This document shows positions 32,014 through 43,648 of a DNA stretch of 64,000 nucleotides, piece after piece (the first letter of the stretch is position 1; each line of letters begins with the position of its first letter). Below the pieces are notes generated by a model. The model saw nothing but the letters and a program-made list of their open reading frames with translations. It was not told the origin of the DNA and ran no database searches. Both the position numbers and the translations under genes were made by a program. The stretch is from the NCBI GenBank assembly GCA_948567375.1, contig OX419757.1:59086001-59150000 (forward strand), read 5' to 3'. The stretch comes from Lunularia cruciata. Lineage: Eukaryota; Streptophyta; Marchantiopsida; Lunulariales; Lunulariaceae.

Positions 32014-32334
32014 TCAACATGCAATGAGTTGAGGTTGTCCATTCCTTATTGGACATTTGACAATGTGATGTCTTATTTGACAATAATAGAAGCAACCACC
32101 GTTTTGTTGTAATCCTTCTTTATCTATAATGCCAAGTTGTCTACATTGGATGGTATTAATCTTCATTGGTACTTTCTCTTCCACTTCTGTGTGGTGAGTT
32201 TTTAGGTTTTTTGGAATTCTAGGTTGAAACCAAGTTGTAGCAACTAAGGAATCAAAGTGCTTAGCCAATTCTAAGTGTTTGGACTCCCACATGGTCACTT
32301 TAGTTTGGTGTGTGATTTCAAGCCTATCAAACAT
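32014..32334 (-). pseudogene. Gag zinc-knuckle region of truncated minus chromovirus
   Basis: A 106-codon frame holds capsid tail (HLELAKHFDSLVATTWFQP) and a knuckle CFYYCQIRHHIVKC in which the second Cys is shifted to the adjacent position compared with CFYCCQIRHH in the copy at 33842-38657. Confidence 0.75.
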
Positions 32335-33359
32335 TTATCTAATGCTTCACCTTTTAGTATATTTGGAATTTCTATTATGGTGTTTTGGAACTAAGTGATA
32401 TAGCTCCTCAGAGAACCAATTTTTTTGAATTCTCCCAATGTATCTCATGCGGCTTGTGCAACATTTATCACTTGGAATCTCTCAATTATTGTTATCTTAA
32501 ATTCTTCCCATATTGAGATTGGCACAACCAATTACCATTGAGCTTGATCTACTATATTTTTGTCACTCCATCTAATTGGCTTGAAATAAAAAGAATCATC
32601 TCCATTCAACTTCAAGATTTGTACCTTCAAAATAACATTTGCAATCAAACACAAAATTCTTTATTGTACTTGGATAATTCTTATATTCAAATACCTTTGG
32701 CTTTGGAATTAAATTTTCTCTTCTCCTTCTCAAATTCTACTCTCTTTATGTGCTCTTGTTGTTGATGATCTCTTCTTCCAACAATAGATTAAGGTGTTCA
32801 ATTTGTTGTTGCATAGCAATGATAACTTCAAGCATCACCACCATGATTACTACTATATCAATCTACCACTTTGCAATTATCTCTAAGTGAACACATAGAT
32901 GCAATACATCCATCACTCTCCATAAAGTACAATAAGAAGTATCAATAGTTCATTGGACAAGATGAAAGAATTGGTGATGTATTCTAGTCCCATTTTTCAA
33001 AATACTTAACGTGTTTCTGTTGACCCATGTACACTATTTGCAACTAGAGTCTAGATAGCTATTGTACAATACAGATTAACAAGGGAGGTTTACTCTACAC
33101 TTACTGGATACCCATTAGATAAAAGGTTGTACGTCACAAAGTTCAAAGAACTAAGATGAGATTTTGCATAAAGTTTGAAGAACTAAGATGAGATAATCTC
33201 AACTTGAAGAACTTGTCTACCCCTATTTCAATACCGTGGGGTTGCTCAAAATGATGAACTATGTAAAATGATGCTTTGGTAGTACATGGACATGGAAATC
33301 CTAATGGTTTGGGGGAAACTGACTTGGTAGTCCATAGAATTCCATCCATCTCCTTGCTC

Positions 33360-33787
33360 TAAAAGACCAAGGAGAAAAATAGGAAACTAGAATGACTAAG
33401 TTGAAGATCATATTGAGACTCTCAAGTGAGAAAAACTCCAAATACCTAGCTTGAGCTTGGCTCAAGTATTAACATGCAACTTAGATACAAGATTCCCAAT
33501 GAGCTTCCAAGGAAGGTTCTTTCTGGAAGTTGCCTTACTTGGAGTGCAAGCTAAGCTAGTTGTTTATTTAACAAACAAGCTAAGCTAGCCGTTAGCTTAG
33601 TATACAAGTTACTCTATCCTTAGAAAGTTCCTAAAAGCTTATCACCAAGAAGCTCCTTGTGTGCTTCTAAAATATTCTATCCATAAGCTTTATTGATGCT
33701 TCTAGTACACTCTTAGGCTAGTTCTATTTATTTTTGCTGTATTTAGCTTAAAATACTTGCTCATTAACTTCTACTAACTTTTATGTT
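33360..33787 (-). repeat. 5' LTR of truncated minus chromovirus
   Basis: Its right end matches the family 2 LTR start with losses (TTAACAT on the minus strand); its left end is TCTTTTA followed by a remnant of the PBS (GAG). It directly abuts the gag remnant of copy C at 33788. Confidence 0.75.
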
Positions 33788-33841
33788 AACTACATCTTAT
33801 TATAAGCTACCTCATTGACATTGGCAAGTGGGCTTTGGTTT

Positions 33842-34310
33842 TGTAAAAGACCAAGGAGAGAAATAGTAGAATGGAGATCAGAGTGAAAGATCACATTGGG
33901 ACTCTTAAATGAGTGAAACTTTGAATGTCTAGCATGAGCTTGGGCTTTGGTATTTATAGGAAAATATACAAGGCTCTCAAGGAGCTTCCTAAAATTTTCT
34001 TTCTAAGAGTGCAAGCCAAGCTAATCAAGAAGCTTCCTTCTAGAAACCACCTACTTGGCATGCAAGTTAAGCTAGTTGGGAAGCTTCCTTCTAGAAGTCA
34101 TTTACTTGGCGTGCAAGCTAAGCTAGCCACAAAGCTTCCCAAGAAGCTTCCTCTTAGAAATCACCACTTGATATGCACATTATCCAATACTTGGAAGGTA
34201 CCAAGTGGCTTCTTAGATGCTGCTAGAATATTTTTATAATTTTTGGGCTAATTTGGCTTATTTGCTACTTCATAATTCCCAACTAGCTTGTAAATAAGCT
34301 CCATTTTGTA
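33842..34310 (-). repeat. 3' LTR of minus chromovirus in copy C
   Basis: Minus-strand end is TCTTTTACA (33842); TATAAATACC lies near 33950-33960. Two TTCTAGAA heat-shock-like cores occur (near 34040 and 34090). Confidence 0.88.
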
Positions 34311-34800
34311 TGGTGAATGTTGACAAAGGCACAAAGCATATCCTTCAAGGTGCAATTTGCATGTTTGGTTTTTCCATAATTTTGAGGACAATAGGACGTG
34401 GAAAAAGCAAGCTTGGTGTTGAGTATTTAGAAGAGTGTTTGCCAAATTTATCAATGAATTGAGGATCATGGTTAGAGATGAATACACAAGGCATTCCATG
34501 ATGCTTGAAGATATTATCAAAGTAGATCTTAGCCAATATCGGAGCATCCACTAAATCAAAGGTTGGTGCCAAATGATTTGCTTACTTAGCTTATTCACAA
34601 ACACCACAATTGTTGTGTGACCTTGCTTTGTCTTGGGCGATATTCCCAATTGAGCAGATGGATTGGGAAGTGGTTAAAGGAGTCCATTTGGTTTTTGGTT
34701 GCTAGCCTTGTTGCATTGGTAGCTCTCACAAAATTAAACAAACTCTTGAATATCTTGTGCCATGTTGGGCCACCACCATTGGCATTGTAGGGTACCTAAA
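34311..34800 (-). pseudogene. Integrase core of minus chromovirus
   Basis: On the minus strand, APTFDLVDAPILAKIYFDN and HHGMPCVFISNHDPQF correspond to the segment before and at the second catalytic Asp, which reads SNHDP in place of SDRDP. Frameshifts separate it from the downstream part. The chromodomain expected next is deleted. Confidence 0.8.
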
Positions 34801-35099
34801 GTCTTCTCCACACCCATGTGACCAAAAATTGGTAAGTCATGGGCTTCTTGAAGCCATGCAAGTTATAGATCTCCCTTGGATAGAACATAAATCTGGTTCT
34901 CACAAAATAGAAGGCTGTCCTTGAAGGAGAAGATGATTTATTCATTGTCTTGTGTTGAAAGATGACCTTGTACCATCTAAAAGAAGGAGTCTTGTTGTAA
35001 AGTTATCCTAAACTTGATTTGGACTTTTGAGTCAATTGACATTATCATGATTACTGCCATTATGAGAGGAAAAGACTTCAAATCAGGTTGTCATGATAA

Positions 35100-36452
35100 G
35101 GCATCAAGGATGACATGGAACCTATCAAGTTTATTCTCAAGTTTGAAGTCATACAATTGTAGTTTTTCCTCCTATCAATGATGTCAACTCTTCATGTGCT
35201 CCAAATGTAATATCTACAACAAGGGTTTGTGATCAGTTATTTTTGCATCAGAGAATGCTTCCACACCTTGGTTGCATAAACCATTGCTAGTTGTTCTCAA
35301 TCTCAAGTAGAGCTATTCCTTTCTATGGTGTTTAGTTAGCAAGACACAAAGGCAAAAAGGGATGTAATTCATCTAGAAATTCATGTTGTTGCACAACTCC
35401 AATGGTAAAGTTTAAAGCATCAAATCAACCATACAAGGTAATTGAGGATCATATGGTTGAAGAATGGGTCTTGAAGACACCATATGTTTCAACTTTTGGA
35501 ATGCTTCTTTGTGATTGGTGGTCCATTGAAAGCTTGAGGTCTTTCCTAAGATGTTGGTCAATTGTGTGGCCACATGAGCATAATAGTGGATGAATCTTTG
35601 GTAAATACTTACCAATTCATTAAATATCCACACTTTTGTGACATCCTTTGGAGTTATTCAATTAATTATGGCCTTGATTTTCTCCTCTTTCATCTTGATC
35701 TCCTTTGATGAGATCTTATGACCCAAGAAGGTAACTTCCTTCTACCAAAAGGCACACTTCAACTCCTTGCAATAAAACTTTTATTGACATAGTTACCTTA
35801 GGACTTCTTGCATGTGATTTGTATGTTGTGTCTCTATCTTACTATAGATTAAAATATCATCCAAGAACACCACCATGTGTCGGTCCAATAGCCCATCTAA
35901 CACCCAATGCATATGATCCATGAAGACTACTTGAGCATTGGTGAGCTCAAAAGGTAGAACTCTCCATTCAAAATACCTATACCTTGTGCAAAAGGCAATT
36001 CTTTTTATCAACAGTAATTTTCACATCCTCTTTATCAATAGAAATTTGCCAATAATTGCTTCAAAGATCCAACTTAGAGAAGTATCATATTGCACTCAAT
36101 TGATTGAGCAAGTCATCAATTTGAGGCAAGGGATATGCATTCTTCATTGTTTTTTATTGAAGCCATGGTAATCAACATAGAAGTGAAGTCATCCACCCTT
36201 CTTTGGAACAAATAATATTGATGTTCCCCAAGGAAATGTATTCTATCATATGAAATCCTTCTCCAACAACTCTATCAATGGTTTTTGAATTTCATCTAAC
36301 TCCTTTGGTGAGAGCCGATAGATTGGTCTACTCACTAGAGTACTTCTTGGCAATAACTTAATCTTGACGAGCATATCACAATCAAAAGGTAATCCCTTTG
36401 GTTGATCATTTGGAAACACATCTACAAACTTTTGAACCATTTGATCAACCAT
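35100..36452 (-). pseudogene. RT and RNase H of minus chromovirus
   Basis: RNase H lies at about 35100-35500. The RT thumb (YQRFIHYYAHVATQL) is within 35412-35633; the frame 35793-36011 keeps FEWRVLPFELTNAQVVF and the active site MVVFLDDILIYSK with both Asp residues. The N-terminal segment 36246-36452 has IYRLSPKELDEIQ and LLEKDFI. Stops separate the segments. Confidence 0.85.
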
Positions 36453-36459
36453 TACTTGA

Positions 36460-38180
36460 TGAGGCTTCTAGCTCTCATTAGATTCTCCATGTGCAATCAA
36501 CTTGACCCACACCACAAAAATAGGCTTATCTTCATCCAAAGCTTACTCTATGGTTGCTTTATTAACAAAATTTTTATCTTAGGACTAACTATCTTTAGGT
36601 GTCTTACTCAAAGGTGCCAGACAACCTAATCAAAAATTTCTACCTTGGTATCATACTTGAATTTGTCATCAGGTCCAATCAATTGAACCTTATTGTATTC
36701 AAACCAAAGCTAACCTAGAATGACATCATAGTGTAGAGATGCCACTACAAACCTCATACACTCCAAATACTCCTCAATCTTGAATGTAACAAGATGTGAG
36801 GTACAAAATGCAAAACCTTTTCTACCATACTCCATCATCAATCTACTTCCAAATAGGAATACTACTAGCTTGATAGGAATACTTAATTCTCTCAACCAAA
36901 GTCCTACAACCACGATCAGATATTGTATATTGCAAGTGAAGCAAACTTGCATAGGTTGAGCCTTCAATCCCATTAGAACTAATCAAGTTCCCAATATGTG
37001 GCTCAAGTTCCCATATTGAGATTCCTCATTTTCTTGATCATCACGCTTCACAAACTCCATTTGAGTGATTTGTTGGGGTCATCTATTCTTGAGTGTACAT
37101 TCATTAATGTGATGCCTAATTTGGCAACAATAAAAGCAACCACCATTTATCATAATCTTTCCCTTTCTATAAGATCAAGTGGTTTCCATTAGATGGCATC
37201 AATTTCCATTGGTGTTGGCTCCTCCACCCATGTGTAATGTGTGGGCAAGTTTTGTGAAGGTTGAGTTCAAGACCAAGTTATTGCAACCAAGGAATTATAA
37301 AGCTCAGCTAATTGCAAGGCTTCCTCCAAGTATTTAGGCTCTTGCATGGTCACTTCTAATTTGTTGCATGACTTCAAGCCTCTCACAAATCAAGCAAGAG
37401 CTTCACCTTCTAATATATCTAGAATTTACATCATGGTGTTTTGGAATTGAGTGATGTAGCTCCTTATAGAACTAATATGCTTCAATTTTGCCAATCTATC
37501 TTGTGTAGCTTGTGTAACATTTATTGCTTGGAATTGCCCAATTATTGCACTCTTGAATTCTTCTAATGTCAAGATTGGTGCAACAAATTGTCATTCAACT
37601 TGCTCCACTCAAAATTGTCACCATAGTTTTGCCACTCCATCCAATTGGCTTGAAGCCAAGGGAATCCACCTTTGTTCATCTTGAAGATTTGTAGCTTCAA
37701 AACAACATTCATAATCAAACATAAAATTCTCCATTGTGCCCAAGAGGTTCTTGCCTTCAATACCTTGGGCTTTGAAAATAAGATTTGCTCTTCTCTTTCT
37801 CAAAATGGTGCTCTCTCTCTACATGCTCTTATCCTTGATGATCTTATTCTTCTAACAATCAAATAAGATGCTCAATTTGTTGCTCCATAGCAATGATAGC
37901 TTTTGGCATTGCCATCATGGCTACTATTCTATTAAATTACCTATAATTTATCTAAGTTAACACATAGGTACAACATGTCCATGGTTCTCCATAAGTTACA
38001 ATCAGAAGTACCATGGGTTCATTGAACAAGGTGATCATATTTAAAAAATTCTACCCAAAACATGATATGATGAATTATGTGAAATGATACTTGTATCGTA
38101 CATAGATAAAAAAAAGTCCTAATGGTTTGGCAAAAATGGATTTGGTGGTTCATAAATTCTATCCATCCCATTCCTACTCT
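36460..38180 (-). pseudogene. Protease and Gag of minus chromovirus
   Basis: The protease region (36710-36973) gives YDVILG at its end and RFVVASLHYD. The zinc knuckle is at about 37095-37145 (CFYCCQIRHH then Cys). The capsid spans 37200-37900 with WQNYGDNFEW and ANLIFKAQGIEG. The start region near 37990 matches other copies. Decayed throughout. Confidence 0.75.
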
Positions 38181-38188
38181 GATAAAAA

Positions 38189-38657
38189 TGTAAAAGACCA
38201 AGGAAAGAAATAAGAGAATGGAAGATCAAAGTGAAAGATCACATTAGGACTCTTGAATGAGGGAAATTTGAATGCCTAACATGAGCTTAGGCTTTTTTAT
38301 TTATAGAGAAGCATACAAGGCTCTCAAGAAGCTTCCTAAAAGCAGTTTTCTTAGAGTGCAAGCCTAGCTAACCAAGAAATTTCCTTCTAGAAGCTATCTA
38401 CTTGGCGTGCAAGCTAAGCTAATTGGGAAGCTTTCTTCTAGAAGCTAAATACTTTGCATGTAATTTAAGCTAGATAGGAAACTTCCCAAGAAGCTTCCTC
38501 CTAGAAGTCACCACTTGGTATGCATACCCAATACTTGGAAAGTACCAAGTAGCTTCCTAGATGCTTTTAGAATATTCTTATAATTCTTGGGATAATTTAG
38601 CTTATTTGCTATTTCATAATTCCCAACTAACTTGTCAATAAACTCCATATTGTTATA
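38189..38657 (-). repeat. 5' LTR of minus chromovirus in copy C
   Basis: Minus strand begins TATAACAATATGG (38657, TG mutated to TA) and ends TCTTTTACA at 38189; a decayed initiator-Met PBS (TATCAGAGTAGG) follows at about 38172-38185 on the minus strand. Confidence 0.88.
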
Positions 38658-40290
38658 GGTTTGGTAGAATGCATTGAGCTCAACATGGTAGAAGAGATAA
38701 TGGTGACATCTAGAATTTGGTAAAGAGACTTCATCCATGTTTGTTACTTCTTCTAGAGTACATCAAAGTGCACAACACCATGTTGGCTTTCAAGGTAGAG
38801 TAGAAACCTTGATCTTATGGAGCAAGTGGAAGGCCTAGTGCACCTAGACCCTTATCATCATTTTCTAATCAACAATAGCCAGAGTGATGGTGTTGCTTGT
38901 TAGACTTGTAGTGGACTTCACCACAAGAGAGAGTGCAATCCAGGTAGTGGGTATGATACTTCAAGAACACCTTAGCCAACCCACAGATAGTGTGACTATT
39001 GCCATAGATTTTGTCATACTAGTGATTGATGCTTTGACTTACACCCAATGTTACATAGTGGTAGGGTTGTTATGGTAGAGGTAGAGGAGCCATAGGTCAT
39101 GGAGGATGAGGTGGTAAAGATGGTGATAGAGGACCCGTACCTAGTAAGGATATAGTACTTACCTTTACTTTTTATATATCCATGGCTACTCAAATTGAGT
39201 AGTTGTAATAAAGATAGGCTAATAGGCTATAACTCAAAGGAGACCACATTCAAGTGTTGAGGCTTCTACTTATTATGCTAGTGATAAAGATGCCCTTAAC
39301 TTCATGTGTAGATCAGTATAGGTAGATGAATCTACTACAATGGCTAGGAATGCAACATGTGCTCTTGAGCCTGAAGAAACATCAATAGAGTTGGACACAC
39401 AAAGAGGAGAGGTTGGTAGATAAGTTAGACTTTCCCAATTCTTCACACTTTTTATGGCACTACATATAATATCCATGGTTCCTAGACATCTTAGTGCAAG
39501 TGTGGTAGGTGAGGATGGAGTGCAAGGTAGAATAGATATTAGTCAACCTCCTACTTCTACCAAGATTTTTTTTAGCATAATGTTAAGAATGGCTCAATTG
39601 ATTATACAATCTTCTTTGTTTTTGATCAGTGACATGTTTGCATTGGATGTGAACCAACTCTAATGTTCCAATTGGTTGCCATCCTTTGTGATAGTAGGAT
39701 GGTGTAGTTCTTGGTTCTAGAATAGAGGTGGTTGATGGTGTAGCCAACTTGGTTTAGGAGCATAGGATCCTCATTATCTAGCTTTAACTTAATCATCCAA
39801 TTGATAGTTTTGTGATGAGAACCCATAACAATAAAAGAGTTGGATGATGTGTTAGTTGGTTGAGTAGTGTTGTACTCATGGTTTTCAATATTGACTATTA
39901 GGAGTATACAACTTCATATAGGCCAAGTTGGTAATCAAGTGAAAGATGTATATGTCACCTACTTGTATACTTTAGTAGTGGTAGTCTTGGCTCACTACAA
40001 TCAAAGACCATGGCATCTATATCAGCCTTTAGTGGTTCAATAACTTAGCTTAGTGAGTTATTGGAAGGGAACACACATGTGGAAGATATTCCAATGCTAG
40101 AGGAGATCACTTTGATTTGGAGTACAAGTAGAGTTATTACATCCACCTTAGGTGATCTATTATGGAGTTCTTATGAGTAGTTACAACATCATGTAGATAG
40201 GTTGGTATAGCAAGCTTGGAGTGGAGCCTTTTTGGCACCAATGGACTAGTTTGATGATGATCATCCAAAGTCTATTACCTTGTCATCACT
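38658..40290 (+). pseudogene. Gag, zinc knuckles and protease of copy C
   Basis: Aligns with A 2281-4260. The first knuckle survives as Cys-stop-Thr-Cys (38900-38945), the second near 38995-39035. The protease catalytic region is not preserved; the segment equivalent to A 3500-3780 is shortened. Multiple stops; TAG/TGA predominate. Confidence 0.8.
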
Positions 40291-41640
40291 AGAGACCACA
40301 CTTATTGCTTGGAAATATTCAAGTGGAGTGAGTATGCTTATTGGATCTAATAATTAGTGGGATCAACTTTGCTAGCTATAGTATTGCAAGCAAGTATAAA
40401 AGTTTAGAGGTACTTGTATGTGAAAAGGAATGAGATAACTAAATGACCATCTCTACACAATGTTGCACATATGGCATACTAGTATCTTGTGTTATTACCA
40501 ATGTCAGCAATTAGGAATTACAAGAAGATCCTAACATCAAAAATTTCCTTACTAGTGATGCAAGATTTGAAGAGATATGATACCATTCATTTTTTTATTT
40601 CTAGATGACCATATTAGGGACATACCCATGTTGGTTGAGGACAAGGTTTGCAAGATCCTTGTTTCAATATATATTAAGAGATGTTGCATATACTAAGACA
40701 TCTCATATTTCACCAAGAAATCTCTCCAATATACATTTTGGAGAACATCTCTTTGATAGGTGAGTCTCACACATGGGTGATGATGAGTACCCATCAGATC
40801 TAGTCTTAGATTATATGCAACTAGAGTTGGATCTTGGGCCTATGAGCCGGCATATCTCTCACTCAAGATGAACCTTTGATAGCCATTAAGGTAGTTCATC
40901 ATGAATTAAGAAGCCAAAGAACCACACTCCATCACACTCCTTCAAGGCTAAAACTCCAAGGCACCTCCTAAACTCAATACATTGTTCATTAGAGAACTTC
41001 ATGAGAGAGAGATAGTTGCAAAAAAAGGATGATGAATACTTCTTCATCTTTAGTTTATATACTAGTGAAATAGTTACACACCCAAAATATTAATTACCAA
41101 AGTAACTCAAGCTCTTAGGCAAGAAGTCATAAAAAGTCTAAAATCTAAGGAATATTCAAGCTCATGGGAATAATACCATAAGCATATGGTCTTATCTTGA
41201 CCTAAAAGCCAAGTCAAGGATTCTTTCACATGAGCTATCCTTGGAGTATAGAAGAATCCAAACCAAAGGCTTGTGGATCCAAGATTTCCCAACTCTTTCC
41301 TCAAAGCTAAACATCTAAGAATAATATCAAGTCAATATACTAGAATCCAAAATTGTGATACCCACTATTTCTCCTTTATCTAAAGTAGAGTCACCTCTAT
41401 CTTGGCTATGAAAAACTTGTGCTAATAATGACTTATATAGAAGTTTGGTTAAACTCTATATAAACAATATCTTCAACTACTTACAATAGCAAACTAAATA
41501 TCTCAATAAAGCATGCATGCCCCAACAGGTGTTATAGGCTATCATCTTCATCTTTGGTAGACAAACCTCTTACCTGAAGAGGTTTTGAAACATGTCTTTG
41601 ATGGATTGAATGACTAGTAGACCATTCTAGATCTTGGTCT
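40291..41640 (+). pseudogene. Methyltransferase remnant of copy C, split by solo LTR
   Basis: Excluding the inserted LTR (40841-41536), the segment aligns with A 4280-4900. Motif I is broken by frame changes; motif II is changed (YLYVKRNE); motif IV has the catalytic Cys codon TGT changed to TAT and stops on both sides. Motif VI survives as YILENISLIG. After the LTR only the RLWWTN equivalent (LWWTNLLPE) remains, then about 540 bp including motifs IX/X are deleted. Inactive, but it shows the methyltransferase was present in the common ancestor of A and C. Confidence 0.85.
40841..41536 (-). repeat. Solo LTR of family 3, inserted in methyltransferase of copy C
   Basis: On the minus strand it starts TATAACACCTGTT and ends near GCTCATA. 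It aligns with the family 3 LTRs at 19775 and 26843. Flanks read GGCC/GGCT, an imperfect 4-5-bp duplication, and outside sequence joins into copy C. Confidence 0.85.
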
Positions 41641-43648
41641 ATTCAAGATGCAACTAGAGGATATGTGAATCTTGCAACCAAAGCAAAGAGATTTTTGCTT
41701 TGAGGTTGTGGACTCTAGCATTGGAGGCATGCCATTCCTACTCCCAAGGCCCTAGTGTAGTAGCTAATCAATGCATCTTCCACCTTTATAGTAGTTATAA
41801 AGCATAATTTGGAGCCAAACATTGGACCTAAGCTCACAAGTGGAGAAAGACAAAGAGTTTGGGTGTTCTTGAAGAGATTCATGAGATTTTTTCCCTTCAA
41901 TATGAAAGATTTTGGTGCTCTACAAGGATATGTATTTGGATTGAATTGAGTAGTAATACACCAATTTAGTGACATACAATTAGTGATATGGAGAGAACCT
42001 TGATTCAAATTGGAGTAGAGATCTTTTTGAGGCTAGTTTGATATAGATTTCATATAGAGAGTATGCTTCAACTACAATAATGTCAACCAAGAAAGATATG
42101 CATAATAACTACACTGATAGGTGGATGTATTGGATATTATTGTCTTATCAACCAAAAAATATGGCTGATTGGTATATTATGTCTACACTAGAAGAGATCT
42201 TCAATGCAATTGTACATGTAAAGATCTTTATTACTTTTGATCTTTGAGCAAGATATCATTAGTTGTTGATTAGGGAGGAGAACAAGTCCAAGATAGCATT
42301 TTGGAGTATTGATCCTCATTTCCAAGATGTATTATATCAGTGGTGGTTCTTACCACTTGGGTTAAAGAACACTCTTGCCTAGTTCCTAAGATCCTAACAA
42401 GATTGGATTTTACTTGGTGCTATATTAATGACATTTGGTGTATAATACCGCTATAGAGGAGCATGAGAGATATTTGTTGGAGTTGTTTGAGAGATGAGAT
42501 CTCATGGACTCAAATTAAATATTTAGAAGTGCAGATTCTTCTAAGAGAAAGTTGAGTATTTTGGTCACATTATCTACCTTGATGGACTTAGTGTTCAATA
42601 GACCAAGGTGGAGGCTATAGTAGATATTCTTTGACCAAAAAATGTTAATAAAGTGTGAGAATTCCTTGGGTTGCGGTACTCTTATTTTCAATATTTTAGA
42701 GGATTTATTACTATTACTAAGGCCCTAAAAAATTTGACCAAGCTTACATAGGAGTGAAGTTAGGGAGATGAGCAAGAGTGAACTTTTATAGAGATCAAAG
42801 AGAAGTTGATAGTTGCTCCTATTCTTGGGAAACTAATCAAAGGATTCCCATTCCAAGTCCATATTGGTTGGACTACATTGGAGCTTGGAGCAATGCTCAC
42901 TTAACAAGATGATGAGTGGAAGGAGTTTGTGGTGACCTATGCTAGTCACTCCAAAAATTCATAGGAAGCAAATTATAGTTCATATGAGAGTGTGTGCTTA
43001 GTAGCAATATAGGCAATATCATATTTCTAATAGTACTTATTTTGGTAACCCCTTCACTCTCATCACTAACCATCAACGATTGAAGTGGTTGATGGATTCA
43101 AACAAGCTTTCAAGGAATCTTGCACAATGGGTTCTAATTTTACACAAGTATGATTTCATAATTATTCATAAACCTTGAGTGGTGATCCATGATGTAGATG
43201 GGTTGAGTAGAAACCCATGTAATAGCCAAATAGATCAGATTGGAGCACATTGTTTTGGTAAGATGGATGAGGAAATGGTGTAAATTTGGCATGCATTTGC
43301 TTTTTTGTGTATATTGACTAATGTTCTTATGGTATCTCTCTCAGTATATAGATAAGAAGAGTTGTTTAGATCTCAAATCCAAAGAGTGGAGATATTAGTA
43401 CAACTCAACAAGATATTCATAATAATTTCTTGCTGGTAAAGAATATTCGCACTAATATTGTGGGTGGCACAATGAGTGCCAATGAGAGAGAGTATTTTCT
43501 TTAGTAAGCCAAGCAGTTTAGATTGGAGTGTAGATATCTTCTTTTAGTATGAGAGGATGGTAAAGTGCAAGTAGTACTCCTTCCATCTCAAAGAACATAG
43601 TTGGTACAACATGCTCATGAGGAGGTAGGAAATTTTGGAGTAAAGTGG
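41641..43648 (+). pseudogene. RT, RNase H and start of integrase of copy C
   Basis: RT lies at about 41990-42750 and RNase H at about 42850-43215, both collinear with A. The active-site YIDD is damaged (CYINDIWCI-like, with frame loss). The zinc-module His region of integrase lies just before the insertion at 43649. Heavily mutated. Confidence 0.8.

Larger units (their letters stand above)
29877..33787 (-). mobile_element. Chromovirus (family 2), minus strand, 3'-truncated
   Basis: Read right to left: 5' LTR (33360-33787), decayed gag with zinc knuckle, protease, RT, RNase H, and truncation in the RNase H-integrase connection at about 29877, where the LTR fragment of copy B begins. Integrase, chromodomain and the 3' LTR are missing. 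Only remnants of frames persist. Confidence 0.85.
33842..38657 (-). mobile_element. Full-length chromovirus, minus strand, with perfect 5-bp target duplication
   Basis: LTRs at 33842-34310 and 38189-38657 are both 469 bp. GGTTT flanks both ends (33837-33841 and 38658-38662), and the sequences outside join into contiguous family 1 gag, which proves the insertion. Internally, right to left: gag, knuckle, protease, RT, RNase H and integrase; the integrase tail and chromodomain next to the 3' LTR are deleted (34310/34311 joins LTR to integrase). The LTRs have clearly diverged by eye, indicating an old insertion. Confidence 0.93.
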
